Counted from the stretch's first letter, positions 8,026 through 24,117 are shown. The stretch: DNA of 64,000 bases from Pseudomonas viridiflava (GCF_900573885.1 NZ_UPSE01000601.1:1-64000), one strand, 5' to 3'. Notes: generated from the letters alone by a model not told the origin. Made by a program: numbers and translations.

Positions 8026-11000
8026 ATGGCTTACTCATATACTGAGAAAAAACGTATCCGCAAGGACTTTAGCAAGTTGCCGGATGTCATGGATGTGCCT
8101 TATCTGTTGGCCATCCAGCTGGATTCGTATCGCGAATTCCTGCAGGCGGGAGCTACAAAGGATCAGTTCCGCGACATCGGCCTGCATGCGGCCTTCAAGT
8201 CCGTTTTCCCGATTATCAGCTATTCCGGCAATGCTGCTCTGGAATATGTCGGTTATCGCCTGGGCGAACCGGCATTTGACGTGAAAGAGTGCGTGCTGCG
8301 TGGCGTGACATTCGCCGTGCCGCTGCGGGTAAAAGTCCGTCTGATCATTTTCGATAAGGAATCGTCGAACAAAGCGATCAAGGACATCAAAGAGCAAGAA
8401 GTCTACATGGGGGAAATCCCCCTGATGACCGAGAACGGTACCTTCGTTATCAACGGTACCGAGCGCGTCATCGTGTCCCAGCTGCACCGCTCCCCAGGTG
8501 TGTTCTTCGACCACGACCGTGGCAAGACTCACAGCTCGGGCAAGCTGCTGTACTCCGCGCGCATCATTCCTTACCGCGGTTCGTGGTTGGACTTCGAGTT
8601 CGACCCGAAAGACGCCGTATTCGTACGTATCGACCGTCGTCGCAAGTTGCCGGCCTCCGTACTGCTGCGCGCTCTGGGTTACACCACCGAGCAAGTGCTC
8701 GACGCGTTCTACGAGACCAACGTGTTCCACGTACAGGGCGAGAACCTCAGCCTTGAGCTGGTTCCGCACCGTCTGCGTGGCGAAATTGCTGTTCTCGATA
8801 TCAAAGACGAGAAGGGCAAGGTCATCGTTGAGCAAGGCCGCCGTATCACTGCGCGCCACATCAACCAGTTGGACAAGTCCGGGATCAAGACCCTGGAAGT
8901 GCCGCTGGACTACGTAATCGGTCGTACCTCGGCAAAAGCCATCGTGCATCCGGCTACCGGCGAAATCATCGCCGAATGCAACACCGAGCTGAACACCGAG
9001 ATCCTGGCGAAAATTGCCAAGGCTCAGGTCGTGCGTATCGAAACGTTGTACACCAACGATATCGACCGCGGTCCGTTCATCTCTGACACATTGAAAATCG
9101 ACGGCACTACCAATCAATTGGAAGCGCTGGTTGAGATCTATCGCATGATGCGTCCAGGCGAGCCACCTACCAAGGACGCCGCCGAGACCCTGTTCAACAA
9201 CCTGTTCTTCAGCGCTGAGCGCTACGACCTCTCCGCTGTAGGTCGCATGAAGTTTAACCGTCGTATCGGTCGTACCGAAATCGAAGGTTCGGGCGTGTTG
9301 AGCAAGGAAGACATCGTCGAAGTTCTCAAGACGCTGGTCGACATCCGCAACGGTAAAGGCATCGTCGATGACATCGACCACCTGGGTAACCGTCGCGTGC
9401 GTTGTGTTGGCGAGATGGCCGAGAACCAGTTCCGCGTGGGCCTGGTGCGCGTAGAGCGCGCGGTCAAAGAGCGTCTGTCGATGGCTGAAAGCGAAGGCCT
9501 GATGCCGCAAGATCTGATCAACGCCAAGCCTGTGGCTGCGGCGGTGAAAGAGTTCTTCGGTTCGAGCCAGCTTTCGCAGTTCATGGACCAGAACAACCCA
9601 CTGTCTGAGATCACCCACAAGCGCCGCGTATCTGCTCTCGGCCCAGGTGGTTTGACGCGTGAGCGTGCTGGCTTCGAAGTTCGTGACGTGCACCCGACGC
9701 ACTATGGTCGTGTTTGCCCGATCGAAACGCCGGAAGGTCCGAACATCGGTCTGATCAACTCCCTGGCAGCCTATGCCCGCACCAACCAGTACGGTTTCCT
9801 CGAGAGCCCGTACCGTGTGGTGAAGGACACCCTGGTTACTGACGAAATCGTGTTCCTCTCTGCAATTGAAGAGGCAGACCACGTGATCGCTCAGGCATCG
9901 GCAACGATGAACCAGAAAGGTCAGCTGGTAGACGAGCTGGTAGCTGTTCGTCACTTGAACGAGTTCACCGTCAAGGTGCCGGAAGACGTCACGCTGATGG
10001 ACGTTTCGCCGAAGCAAGTTGTGTCCGTCGCCGCTTCGTTGATTCCGTTCCTTGAGCACGACGACGCCAACCGTGCGTTGATGGGTTCGAACATGCAGCG
10101 TCAGGCTGTTCCGACTCTGCGTTCGGACAAGCCGCTGGTTGGTACCGGCATGGAGCGCAACGTTGCGCGTGACTCCGGCGTTTGCGTCGTTGCTCGCCGT
10201 GGCGGTGTGATTGATTCCGTTGATGCCAGCCGTATCGTGGTTCGTGTTGCTGATGACGAAGTTGAGACTGGCGAAGCCGGTGTCGACATCTACAACCTGA
10301 CCAAGTACACCCGTTCGAACCAGAACACCTGCATCAACCAGCGTCCGCTGGTGAGCAAGGGTGACAAGGTCGAGCGCAGCGACATCCTGGCCGACGGTCC
10401 GTCCACCGACATGGGTGAGCTGGCTCTGGGTCAGAACATGCGCATCGCGTTCATGGCCTGGAACGGTTACAACTTCGAAGACTCCATCCTCCTGTCGGAG
10501 CGTGTAGTTCAGGAAGACCGTTTCACCACGATCCACATTCAGGAACTGACCTGTGTGGCACGTGACACCAAGCTTGGGCCAGAAGAGATCACTTCGGACA
10601 TTCCGAACGTGGGCGAAGCGGCGCTGAACAAGCTGGACGAAGCCGGTATCGTTTACGTAGGTGCCGAGGTTGGCGCTGGCGACATTCTGGTGGGCAAGGT
10701 CACTCCGAAAGGCGAGACCCAGCTGACTCCTGAAGAGAAACTGCTGCGTGCGATCTTCGGTGAGAAGGCTTCAGACGTTAAAGACACGTCCCTGCGCGTA
10801 CCGACTGGTACCAAAGGTACTGTGATCGACGTGCAGGTCTTCACCCGTGACGGCGTAGAGCGTGACGCTCGTGCACTGTCGATCGAGAAGATGCAACTCG
10901 ACGAGATCCGTAAGGACCTCAACGAAGAGTTCCGCATTGTTGAAGGTGCAACCTTCGAACGTCTGCGCTCCGCCCTGGTTGGCAAGAAAGCCGAAGGCGG

Positions 11001-12099
11001 TGCCGGCCTGAAGAAGGGCGCCGAGATCACCGACGAGTTCCTCGACGGCCTCGAGCGTGGTCAGTGGTTCAAGCTGCGTATGGCTGAAGATGCTCTGAAC
11101 GAGCAGCTTGAGAAAGCGCAGGCTTATATCGTTGATCGCCGCCAATTGCTCGACGACAAGTTCGAAGACAAGAAGCGCAAGCTGCAGCAAGGCGATGACC
11201 TGGCTCCGGGCGTGCTGAAGATCGTCAAGGTTTACCTGGCAATTCGTCGCCGCATCCAGCCGGGCGACAAGATGGCCGGTCGTCACGGTAACAAGGGTGT
11301 GGTCTCCGTGATCATGCCGGTAGAAGACATGCCGCACGATGCTTATGGCACTCCGGTCGACATCGTTCTCAACCCACTGGGCGTACCTTCGCGTATGAAC
11401 GTCGGTCAGATCCTTGAAACCCACCTGGGCCTCGCGGCCAAAGGTCTGGGCGAGAAGATCAACCGTATGCTCGAAGAGCAGCGCAAGGTTGCTGAACTGC
11501 GTAAGTTCCTGCACCAGATCTATAACGAGATCGGTGGCCGTCAAGAAACCCTGGCAGACCTGTCTGACCAAGAAATTCTGGACCTGGCGAAGAACCTGCG
11601 TGGCGGCGTGCCGATGGCAACTCCGGTATTCGACGGTGCCAAGGAAAGCGAAATCAAGGCCATGCTGAAACTGGCAGATCTGCCAGAAAGCGGCCAGATG
11701 CAGCTGTTCGACGGCCGTACCGGCAACCAGTTCGAGCGCCGTGTAACCGTTGGCTACATGTACATGCTGAAACTGAACCACCTGGTGGACGACAAGATGC
11801 ACGCTCGTTCTACCGGTTCCTACAGCCTGGTTACCCAGCAGCCGCTGGGTGGTAAGGCGCAGTTCGGTGGTCAGCGCTTCGGGGAGATGGAAGTTTGGGC
11901 GTTGGAAGCATATGGCGCCGCGTACACCCTGCAGGAAATGCTGACCGTTAAGTCGGATGACGTGAACGGCCGTACCAAGATGTACAAAAACATCGTGGAC
12001 GGTGATCACCGCATGGAGCCGGGCATGCCCGAGTCCTTCAACGTGTTGATCAAAGAAATCCGTTCGCTCGGTATCGATATCGATCTGGAAACCGAATAA
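8026..12099 (+). CDS. rpoB: RNA polymerase beta subunit
   Basis: The beta subunit forms one side of the polymerase active-centre cleft. The 1357-residue protein is full length. The rifampicin region is wild type: SSQLSQFMDQNNPLSEITHK and then RRVSALGPGGL. Near the C terminus GDKMAGRHGNKGV carries the conserved active-site lysines. It is followed after 62 bases by rpoC, with a GC-rich hairpin (12114-12138) in the gap. Confidence 0.99.
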   Translation: MAYSYTEKKRIRKDFSKLPDVMDVPYLLAIQLDSYREFLQAGATKDQFRDIGLHAAFKSVFPIISYSGNAALEYVGYRLGEPAFDVKECVLRGVTFAVPLRVKVRLIIFDKESSNKAIKDIKEQEVYMGEIPLMTENGTFVINGTERVIVSQLHRSPGVFFDHDRGKTHSSGKLLYSARIIPYRGSWLDFEFDPKDAVFVRIDRRRKLPASVLLRALGYTTEQVLDAFYETNVFHVQGENLSLELVPHRLRGEIAVLDIKDEKGKVIVEQGRRITARHINQLDKSGIKTLEVPLDYVIGRTSAKAIVHPATGEIIAECNTELNTEILAKIAKAQVVRIETLYTNDIDRGPFISDTLKIDGTTNQLEALVEIYRMMRPGEPPTKDAAETLFNNLFFSAERYDLSAVGRMKFNRRIGRTEIEGSGVLSKEDIVEVLKTLVDIRNGKGIVDDIDHLGNRRVRCVGEMAENQFRVGLVRVERAVKERLSMAESEGLMPQDLINAKPVAAAVKEFFGSSQLSQFMDQNNPLSEITHKRRVSALGPGGLTRERAGFEVRDVHPTHYGRVCPIETPEGPNIGLINSLAAYARTNQYGFLESPYRVVKDTLVTDEIVFLSAIEEADHVIAQASATMNQKGQLVDELVAVRHLNEFTVKVPEDVTLMDVSPKQVVSVAASLIPFLEHDDANRALMGSNMQRQAVPTLRSDKPLVGTGMERNVARDSGVCVVARRGGVIDSVDASRIVVRVADDEVETGEAGVDIYNLTKYTRSNQNTCINQRPLVSKGDKVERSDILADGPSTDMGELALGQNMRIAFMAWNGYNFEDSILLSERVVQEDRFTTIHIQELTCVARDTKLGPEEITSDIPNVGEAALNKLDEAGIVYVGAEVGAGDILVGKVTPKGETQLTPEEKLLRAIFGEKASDVKDTSLRVPTGTKGTVIDVQVFTRDGVERDARALSIEKMQLDEIRKDLNEEFRIVEGATFERLRSALVGKKAEGGAGLKKGAEITDEFLDGLERGQWFKLRMAEDALNEQLEKAQAYIVDRRQLLDDKFEDKKRKLQQGDDLAPGVLKIVKVYLAIRRRIQPGDKMAGRHGNKGVVSVIMPVEDMPHDAYGTPVDIVLNPLGVPSRMNVGQILETHLGLAAKGLGEKINRMLEEQRKVAELRKFLHQIYNEIGGRQETLADLSDQEILDLAKNLRGGVPMATPVFDGAKESEIKAMLKLADLPESGQMQLFDGRTGNQFERRVTVGYMYMLKLNHLVDDKMHARSTGSYSLVTQQPLGGKAQFGGQRFGEMEVWALEAYGAAYTLQEMLTVKSDDVNGRTKMYKNIVDGDHRMEPGMPESFNVLIKEIRSLGIDIDLETE

Positions 12100-12161
12100 C
12101 ACGAAGCGCAATGGGAGCGGGGCTGTAGAGCCCGCTCCTTGCTCCGCCAGGAGGAAAGGCC

Positions 12162-16355
<4,194 letters not shown>

Positions 16356-16381
16356 TTAATACGGGTTGCCAATCAGGTCGG

Positions 16382-16420
16382 GGCCCGGTGAAGCGTTAAG
16401 CGTCACCGGGCCTTGTCTTG
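16382..16420 (+). terminator. rpoBC terminator
   Basis: A 10-bp stem, GGCCCGGTGA against TCACCGGGCC, with an 11-base loop, followed by TTGTCTT. It lies 27 bases after the rpoC stop. Confidence 0.85.
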
Positions 16421-16463
16421 ACGGGGTGTTAGAAGCTCTTTAGACTCTTGTACCCCTAAATTT

Positions 16464-16497
16464 GGCGGGACTGTGGTCCTGCCATTTTGTTTTTCTT
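16464..16497 (+). terminator. Second hairpin upstream of rpsL
   Basis: GGCGGGAC pairs with GTCCTGCC (one wobble pair) around TGTG, followed by ATTTTGTTTTTCTT. It is 40 bases before the rpsL ATG. It may be a second rpoBC terminator or a leader attenuator of the str operon. Confidence 0.7.
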
Positions 16498-16537
16498 GTA
16501 AGACAATAGCGTCGAAAGACAACAGTGGAGCTAGTAG

Positions 16538-16909
16538 ATGGCAACTATCAACCAGCTGGTACGTCAGCCGCGTAAGCGTATCGTCGAGAAATCCGACGTG
16601 CCTGCGCTGCAGAACTGCCCGCAACGTCGTGGCGTATGCACCCGTGTGTATACCACCACGCCGAAAAAACCTAACTCGGCACTGCGTAAAGTATGCCGTG
16701 TGCGTCTGACCAACGGTTTCGAGGTTTCCTCGTACATCGGCGGTGAAGGCCACAACCTGCAAGAACACAGCGTGGTACTGATCCGCGGCGGTCGTGTAAA
16801 AGACTTGCCAGGTGTTCGTTACCACACCGTTCGTGGTTCTTTGGATACTTCCGGTGTTAAAGGTCGTAACCAGGGCCGTTCGAAATACGGTACCAAGCGT
16901 CCGAAGTAA
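16538..16909 (+). CDS. rpsL: Small ribosomal subunit protein uS12
   Basis: S12 shapes the decoding site. The 123-residue protein has lysines 43 and 88 in TPKKPNS and RVKDLPG, so it is streptomycin-sensitive wild type. GGAG lies about 8 bases before the ATG. It opens the str operon rpsL-rpsG-fusA-tuf. Confidence 0.98.
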
Positions 16910-17059
16910 GTGCAGCGTCCGAGTGATCGGTCGTTTCACCCAAAATAGATTTTCATTTTTCTGAGTCGATAAGAGTAAGGTCGGGCGTTTAACCCAGGAT
17001 TGTCATCCAGAGGTTTTATTGTTCCCGGGCTAACCTGAAGACCGTTTGAGGGCTTATCC

Positions 17060-17530
17060 ATGCCAAGAAGACGTGTAGCAGCCAAGCGCGAAGTGCTTGA
17101 CGATCCAAAATACGGTAGCCAGATCCTGGCCAAGTTCATGAACCACGTAATGGAAAGCGGCAAGAAAGCCGTTGCCGAGCGTATCGTTTATGGCGCCCTG
17201 GAAAAGGTTAAAGAGCGCAAGAACAGCGATCCCCTGGAAATCTTCGAGAAAGCTCTCGACGCCATCGCTCCGCTGGTCGAAGTGAAGTCGCGCCGTGTAG
17301 GCGGTGCTACTTACCAGGTTCCGGTCGAAGTTCGTCCGTCCCGTCGTAACGCCCTGGCCATGCGCTGGTTGGTGGATTTCGCCCGTAAGCGTGGCGAGAA
17401 ATCCATGGCCCTGCGCTTGGCTGGCGAGCTGTTGGATGCTGCTGAAGGCAAAGGTGCTGCAGTTAAGAAGCGTGAAGACGTGCACCGTATGGCTGAAGCC
17501 AACAAAGCGTTTTCGCACTACCGCTTCTAA
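17060..17530 (+). CDS. rpsG: Small ribosomal subunit protein uS7
   Basis: S7 starts assembly of the 30S head and contacts E-site tRNA. The 156-residue protein begins [12 protein letters not shown] and includes the family block [16 protein letters not shown]. It follows rpsL by 150 bases, a gap that in other bacteria can hold an S7 translational control site. No gene is seen in the gap. Confidence 0.98.
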
Positions 17531-17560
17531 ATTTAGCGCTTCTAATATTGCGAGGGCTTT

Positions 17561-19666
17561 ATGGCTCGTCTTACACCGATTTCCCGCTACCGTAACATCG
17601 GTATCGTGGCGCACGTGGATGCTGGCAAAACCACTACCACCGAGCGCGTGCTTTTTTACACAGGCGTGAACCACAAAATGGGCGAGGTGCATGATGGCGC
17701 CGCGACCATGGACTGGATGGTTCAGGAGCAGGAGCGCGGTATCACCATTACCTCCGCTGCTACTACTGCGTTCTGGTCTGGCTCCGTTAAGCAGCACAAA
17801 GACAGCTACCGCTTCAACATCATCGATACCCCCGGGCACGTTGACTTCACCATCGAAGTAGAGCGCTCGCTGCGCGTACTCGACGGCGCCGTCGTTGTGT
17901 TCTGTGGTACTTCGGGCGTTGAGCCACAGTCGGAAACCGTATGGCGTCAAGCCAACAAATACGGCGTTCCACGTCTTGTTTACGTAAACAAGATGGACCG
18001 TGCTGGCGCAAACTTCCTGCGCGTAGTTGGTCAGATCAAGCAGCGTCTGGGTCACACTCCGGTGCCAATCCAGTTGGCTATCGGTGCTGAAGACAACTTC
18101 CAGGGTCAGATCGATCTGATGACCATGGAAGCTGTTTACTGGGATGACGCCGACAAGGGCATGGCTCCTCGTCGCGAAGCAATCCCGGCCGAGCTGCAAG
18201 AGTTGGCTGACGAGTGGCGCAGCAACATGGTTGAAGCTGCCGCTGAAGCCAACGAAGAGCTGATGAACAAATACCTTGAAGGTGAAGAACTCACCAACGA
18301 GGAAATCAAGGCCGCTCTGCGTCAGCGTACTATCGCTGGCGAAATCGTCCTGGCTGTTTGTGGTTCTTCGTTCAAGAACAAAGGCGTGCCTTTGGTTCTC
18401 GATGCTGTTGTCGACTACCTGCCTGCTCCTGTCGACATCCCGGCCATCAAGGGTTCCGACCCGGATGACGAGACTGTCGAGATGGAGCGTCACGCAGACG
18501 ACAGCGAGCCTTTCTCTGCTCTGGCATTCAAAATTGCCACCGACCCATTCGTGGGTACTTTGACCTTTGCCCGTGTTTACTCGGGCGTGTTGAGCTCCGG
18601 CGACGGCGTGATCAACTCGGTTAAAGGCAAGAAAGAGCGCGTGGGCCGTATGGTTCAGATGCACGCGAACACTCGCGAAGAGATCAAAGAAGTACGCGCT
18701 GGCGACATCGCTGCTCTGATTGGCATGAAGGACGTCACTACCGGTGACACCCTGTGCTCTGCTGAAAAGCCAATCATCCTGGTTCGTATGGACTTCCCGG
18801 AGCCGGTTATTTCGGTTGCCGTTGAGCCTAAGACCAAGGATGACCAGGAAAAGATGGGTATCGCTCTGGGCAAGCTTGCTCAGGAAGACCCGTCGTTCCG
18901 CGTCAAGACCGATGAAGAGACTGGCCAGACCATCATCTCCGGTATGGGTGAGTTGCACTTGGATATTCTCGTCGACCGCATGAAGCGCGAGTTCGGTGTA
19001 GAAGCCAACATCGGTAAGCCGCAGGTTTCTTACCGCGAGAAGATCTCCAAGAGCTGTGAGATCGAAGGCAAGTTCGTTCGCCAGTCCGGCGGTCGTGGCC
19101 AGTTTGGTCACTGCTGGATTCGCTTCGCACCGGCTGACGAAGGTCAGGAAGGTCTGGAGTTTGTGAACGAGGTTGTGGGTGGTGTGGTTCCGAAGGAATA
19201 CATCCCGGCAATCCAGAAAGGTATCGAAGAGCAGATGAAGAACGGCGTCGTCGCCGGCTATCCGCTGATCGGCCTGAAGGCTACCGTGTTTGACGGTTCC
19301 TACCACGACGTCGACTCCAACGAGATGGCGTTCAAAATCGCAGCTTCCATGGCGACCAAGCAGCTGGCCCAGAAGGGCGGCGGTGTTGTGCTTGAGCCGA
19401 TCATGAAAGTTGAAGTGGTAACCCCGGAAGATTACATGGGTGACGTGATGGGTGACCTGAACCGTCGTCGTGGTTTGATTCAGGGTATGGAAGATACGGT
19501 TTCCGGCAAGGTTATCCGTGCCGAAGTGCCGTTGGGTGAGATGTTCGGTTACGCGACCGACGTCCGTTCCATGTCTCAGGGTCGCGCGAGCTACTCCATG
19601 GAATTCTCTAAATACTCCGAGGCTCCGTCGAACATCGTCGAAGCTCTGGTTAAAAAACAAGGCTGA
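17561..19666 (+). CDS. fusA: Elongation factor G
   Basis: EF-G is the GTPase that drives translocation and, with RRF, ribosome recycling. The 701-residue protein shows AHVDAGKTTT (P loop), DTPGHVDF (G3) and NKMD (G4), then domains II-V. It is the str-operon copy, 30 bases after rpsG and 32 bases before the second tuf gene. Confidence 0.98.
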   Translation: MARLTPISRYRNIGIVAHVDAGKTTTTERVLFYTGVNHKMGEVHDGAATMDWMVQEQERGITITSAATTAFWSGSVKQHKDSYRFNIIDTPGHVDFTIEVERSLRVLDGAVVVFCGTSGVEPQSETVWRQANKYGVPRLVYVNKMDRAGANFLRVVGQIKQRLGHTPVPIQLAIGAEDNFQGQIDLMTMEAVYWDDADKGMAPRREAIPAELQELADEWRSNMVEAAAEANEELMNKYLEGEELTNEEIKAALRQRTIAGEIVLAVCGSSFKNKGVPLVLDAVVDYLPAPVDIPAIKGSDPDDETVEMERHADDSEPFSALAFKIATDPFVGTLTFARVYSGVLSSGDGVINSVKGKKERVGRMVQMHANTREEIKEVRAGDIAALIGMKDVTTGDTLCSAEKPIILVRMDFPEPVISVAVEPKTKDDQEKMGIALGKLAQEDPSFRVKTDEETGQTIISGMGELHLDILVDRMKREFGVEANIGKPQVSYREKISKSCEIEGKFVRQSGGRGQFGHCWIRFAPADEGQEGLEFVNEVVGGVVPKEYIPAIQKGIEEQMKNGVVAGYPLIGLKATVFDGSYHDVDSNEMAFKIAASMATKQLAQKGGGVVLEPIMKVEVVTPEDYMGDVMGDLNRRRGLIQGMEDTVSGKVIRAEVPLGEMFGYATDVRSMSQGRASYSMEFSKYSEAPSNIVEALVKKQG

Positions 19667-19698
19667 TTTCAGCCCCTTTAGGCAAGGAGTTTATTGTC

Positions 19699-20892
<1,194 letters not shown>

Positions 20893-20906
20893 TCGTTGAT
20901 TGGCTA

Positions 20907-20938
20907 GAAAAAACCCCCGCTTGCGGGGGTTTTTTTAT
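20907..20938 (+). terminator. str operon terminator
   Basis: AAAAAACCCCCG pairs with CGGGGGTTTTTT around CTTG, followed by more T. It lies 15 bases after tufB and ends just before the S10 promoter. Confidence 0.93.
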
Positions 20939-20942
20939 TGAG

Positions 20943-20971
20943 TTGACACCCGTAGGGGGCATCTATAGAAT
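20943..20971 (+). promoter_or_regulatory. Promoter of the S10 operon
   Basis: TTGACA (20943-20948), a 17-base spacer, then TAGAAT (20966-20971). It starts 5 bases after the T tract of the str terminator. The leader to rpsJ would be about 55 bases. That seems too short for an E. coli-type L4-controlled S10 leader. Confidence 0.82.
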
Positions 20972-21033
20972 TGCGCCTCCTTTTAACGGGCGTATTGCGC
21001 GCGTTGGGAATAGCAACTGGGAGTCTGTGGACA

Positions 21034-21345
21034 ATGCAAAATCAACAAATCCGGATTCGGTTGAAGGCTTTTGATCATCGCCTGATTGACCAGTCCACCC
21101 AGGAAATCGTGGAAACCGCGAAACGTACTGGTGCTCAAGTGCGTGGTCCGATTCCTCTGCCCACTCGCAAAGAGCGTTTCACTGTTCTGGTTTCCCCGCA
21201 CGTCAACAAAGACGCGCGTGACCAGTACGAGATTCGCACTCACAAGCGCGTTCTGGACATCGTCCAGCCAACGGATAAAACCGTTGACGCTCTTATGAAG
21301 CTTGATCTTGCAGCTGGCGTAGAAGTTCAGATCAGCCTCGGCTAA
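21034..21345 (+). CDS. rpsJ: Small ribosomal subunit protein uS10 (NusE)
   Basis: S10 is a 30S head protein and, as NusE, a partner of NusB and NusG in antitermination. The 103-residue protein starts [19 protein letters not shown]. An upstream in-frame start at 20971 overlaps the promoter and is rejected. It is the first gene of the S10 operon. Confidence 0.98.
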
Positions 21346-21428
21346 AACCGTCTGGTTTTAGTCGTGTAACGCTCTGAAATGGGCGGCCATAGCGGGTGAA
21401 AGCCCCGTACACTCATGAGGTTTACAAC

Positions 21429-22064
21429 ATGACTATTGGTGTAGTCGGTCGTAAATGCGGTATGACCCGTATTTTCACCGAAGAAGGTGTCTCCATTCCG
21501 GTTACGGTCATTGAGATCGAGCCGAATCGCGTCACCCAGTTCAAAACTGAAGAAAGCGATGGCTATCGTGCAGTGCAAGTCACTGTCGGTGAGCGTCGTG
21601 CTTCGCGCGTGACTGCTGCTCAGGCAGGTCACTTCGCTAAAGCAAACGTAGCTGCCGGTCGCGGCGTCTGGGAATTCCGTCTTGAAGAAGGCGAGTACCA
21701 GGCTGGCGATCTGATCAATGCAGAAATTTTCCAAGCAGGTCAGCTGGTGGATGTCACCGGTCAGTCCAAGGGTAAAGGCTTCGCCGGTACCATCAAGCGC
21801 TGGAACTTCCGCGGTCAAGATAACACCCACGGTAACTCCGTCTCCCACCGCGTCCCTGGCTCTATCGGCCAGTGCCAGACTCCTGGTCGTGTATTCAAGG
21901 GCAAAAAAATGTCCGGTCATATGGGCGCTGAGCGCGTGACCGTGCAGTCCCTCGAAGTTGTGCGCGTCGACGCTGAACGCAATCTGCTGCTGGTAAAGGG
22001 CGCTGTTCCTGGCGCTACCGGTGGCAACCTGGTTGTGCGTCCGGCAGCCAAGGCTCGCGGTTAA
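21429..22064 (+). CDS. rplC: Large ribosomal subunit protein uL3
   Basis: L3 is an early 50S assembly protein whose loop reaches the peptidyl-transferase centre. The 211-residue protein begins MTIGVVGRKCGMTRIF and contains the family block around VTGQSKGKGFAGTIKRWNF. An upstream in-frame start at 21396 adds a non-family extension. It is 83 bases after rpsJ and 12 bases before rplD. Confidence 0.98.
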   Translation: MTIGVVGRKCGMTRIFTEEGVSIPVTVIEIEPNRVTQFKTEESDGYRAVQVTVGERRASRVTAAQAGHFAKANVAAGRGVWEFRLEEGEYQAGDLINAEIFQAGQLVDVTGQSKGKGFAGTIKRWNFRGQDNTHGNSVSHRVPGSIGQCQTPGRVFKGKKMSGHMGAERVTVQSLEVVRVDAERNLLLVKGAVPGATGGNLVVRPAAKARG

Positions 22065-22076
22065 GGGGAAGCTGAC

Positions 22077-22679
22077 ATGCAATTAAATGTAAATGGCGCT
22101 CAGGCGATCGAAGTTTCCGAACTGACCTTCGGCGGCGAATTCAACGAGACACTGGTGCACCAGGCAGTCGTGGCCTACATGGCTGGCGGTCGTCAGGGCA
22201 GCAAGCAGCAAAAGACCCGTTCTGACGTATCTGGTGGCGGTAAGCGCCCATGGCGTCAAAAGGGTACTGGCCGCGCTCGTGCCGGTACTATCCGTAGCCC
22301 AATCTGGCGTGGCGGTGGTACCACTTTCGCAGCTCGTCCTCAGGATCACAGCCAAAAGCTGAACAAGAAGATGTATCGCGCAGCATTGCGCTCCATCCTT
22401 GCTGAGCTGGTACGTAGTGATCGTCTGGTTGTGGTTGAAGACTTCGCGGTCGATGCACCAAAAACCAAAACTCTGCTGAACAAGCTGAATGGCATGGGTC
22501 TGACTGATGTTCTGATCGTGTCTGATGCTGTTGATCAGAATCTGTACCTGGCTGCTCGTAACCTGCCGCACGTTGATGTTCGTGACGTCCAGGGTTCCGA
22601 TCCGGTCAGTCTGATCGCATACGACAAAGTGTTGATCACTGTGTCGGCCGTGAAGAAATTCGAGGAGCTGCTGGGATGA
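22077..22679 (+). CDS. rplD: Large ribosomal subunit protein uL4
   Basis: L4 lines the exit tunnel and in E. coli represses the S10 operon. The 200-residue protein has the basic tunnel loop around [18 protein letters not shown]. It overlaps rplW by four bases (ATGA), indicating coupled translation. Confidence 0.98.
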
Positions 22680-22975
22680 ACCAGGAACGCGTATTTAAAG
22701 TGCTACTTGGCCCGCACGTCTCTGAGAAAGCCACGGTTTTGGCTGACAAAAAAGGCCAGTTCGTTTTCAAGGTTGCTACCGATGCAACCAAGCTGGAAAT
22801 CAAAAAGGCCGTCGAAAGCCTGTTCAGCGTGAAAGTAGAGCGTGTTACTACCCTGAATGTTCTGGGTAAGAGCAAGCGTACTGCTCGCGGTCTGGGCAAG
22901 CGTAACGACTGGAAGAAGGCAGTTATCTCCCTTCAGCCGGGCCAAGATCTCGACTTCAGCAGCAGTGCTGAGTAA
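22676..22975 (+). CDS. rplW: Large ribosomal subunit protein uL23
   Basis: L23 sits at the tunnel exit and docks trigger factor and SRP. The 99-residue protein has GPHVSEKAT near its N terminus and the conserved loop region before [16 protein letters not shown]. It overlaps the rplD stop by 4 bases and is 14 bases before rplB. Confidence 0.97.
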
Positions 22976-22989
22976 GGAAGGGGTGCATC

Positions 22990-23814
22990 ATGGCAATCGT
23001 TAAATGCAAACCGACTTCCGCTGGCCGCCGTTTTGTGGTCAAGGTGGTCAACCAGGAGCTGCACAAAGGCGCTCCTTACGCACCGCTGCTCGAGAAGAAG
23101 TCGAAGTCTGGTGGTCGTAACAACAATGGCCGTATTACTACCCGTCATATCGGTGGTGGTCATAAGCAGCATTACCGTCTGGTCGATTTCCGTCGCAACG
23201 ACAAAGATGGCATCCCAGCCACTGTCGAGCGTATTGAATATGACCCGAACCGTACCGCACACATCGCGCTGCTGATGTATGCAGACGGCGAGCGCCGCTA
23301 CATCATTGCCCCTAAAGGTGTGAGTGCTGGCGACCAGCTGATCGCGGGTGCTCTCGCTCCGATCAAGCCGGGCAACTCGTTGCAACTGCGTAACATCCCG
23401 GTCGGTAGCACCATTCATGGTGTTGAGTTGAAGCCGGGTAAAGGCGCTCAGATCGCTCGTTCCGCTGGTGCTTCGGCACAGCTGATCGCTCGTGAAGGTG
23501 CGTACGTGACCCTGCGTCTGCGTTCCGGTGAAATGCGTAAAGTACTGGCTGAATGCCGTGCGACCCTGGGCGAAGTCTCGAACTCCGAGCACAGCCTGCG
23601 TTCGCTGGGTAAAGCTGGTGCCAAGCGCTGGCGTGGCGTTCGCCCAACCGTTCGTGGTGTTGCCATGAACCCGGTTGACCACCCACATGGTGGTGGTGAA
23701 GGTCGTACCTCTGGTGGTCGTCATCCGGTGTCTCCATGGGGCTTCCCGACTAAGGGCGCGAAGACTCGTGGTAACAAACGCACCGATAACATGATCGTCC
23801 GTCGTCGCAAGTAA
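22990..23814 (+). CDS. rplB: Large ribosomal subunit protein uL2
   Basis: L2 is needed for subunit association and the peptidyl-transferase centre. The 274-residue protein contains MNPVDHPHGGGEGR, the family's best-conserved motif with the functionally important histidine. Confidence 0.99.
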   Translation: MAIVKCKPTSAGRRFVVKVVNQELHKGAPYAPLLEKKSKSGGRNNNGRITTRHIGGGHKQHYRLVDFRRNDKDGIPATVERIEYDPNRTAHIALLMYADGERRYIIAPKGVSAGDQLIAGALAPIKPGNSLQLRNIPVGSTIHGVELKPGKGAQIARSAGASAQLIAREGAYVTLRLRSGEMRKVLAECRATLGEVSNSEHSLRSLGKAGAKRWRGVRPTVRGVAMNPVDHPHGGGEGRTSGGRHPVSPWGFPTKGAKTRGNKRTDNMIVRRRK

Positions 23815-23830
23815 ATAGAGGGATACGACA

Positions 23831-24106
23831 GTGCCACGTTCTCTGAAAAAAGGTCCTTTTATTGATCTTCACCTACTGAAGAAGGTCGAAGTGGCGGTGG
23901 AAAAGAACGATCGCAAGCCGGTGAAAACCTGGTCGCGTCGTTCGATGATCCTGCCACAAATGGTCGGTCTGACCATTGCTGTGCATAACGGTCGTCAACA
24001 TGTTCCAGTTCTCGTGAACGAAGACATGGTCGGTCACAAACTGGGCGAGTTCGCCGGTACCCGTACATATCGCGGGCACGTGGCTGACAAGAAAGCCAAG
24101 CGTTAA
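23831..24106 (+). CDS. rpsS: Small ribosomal subunit protein uS19
   Basis: S19 pairs with S13 in the 30S head. The 91-residue protein starts at GTG with [19 protein letters not shown]. It is 16 bases after rplB and 11 before rplV. Confidence 0.98.
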
Positions 24107-24117
24107 GGGGTAAGGAA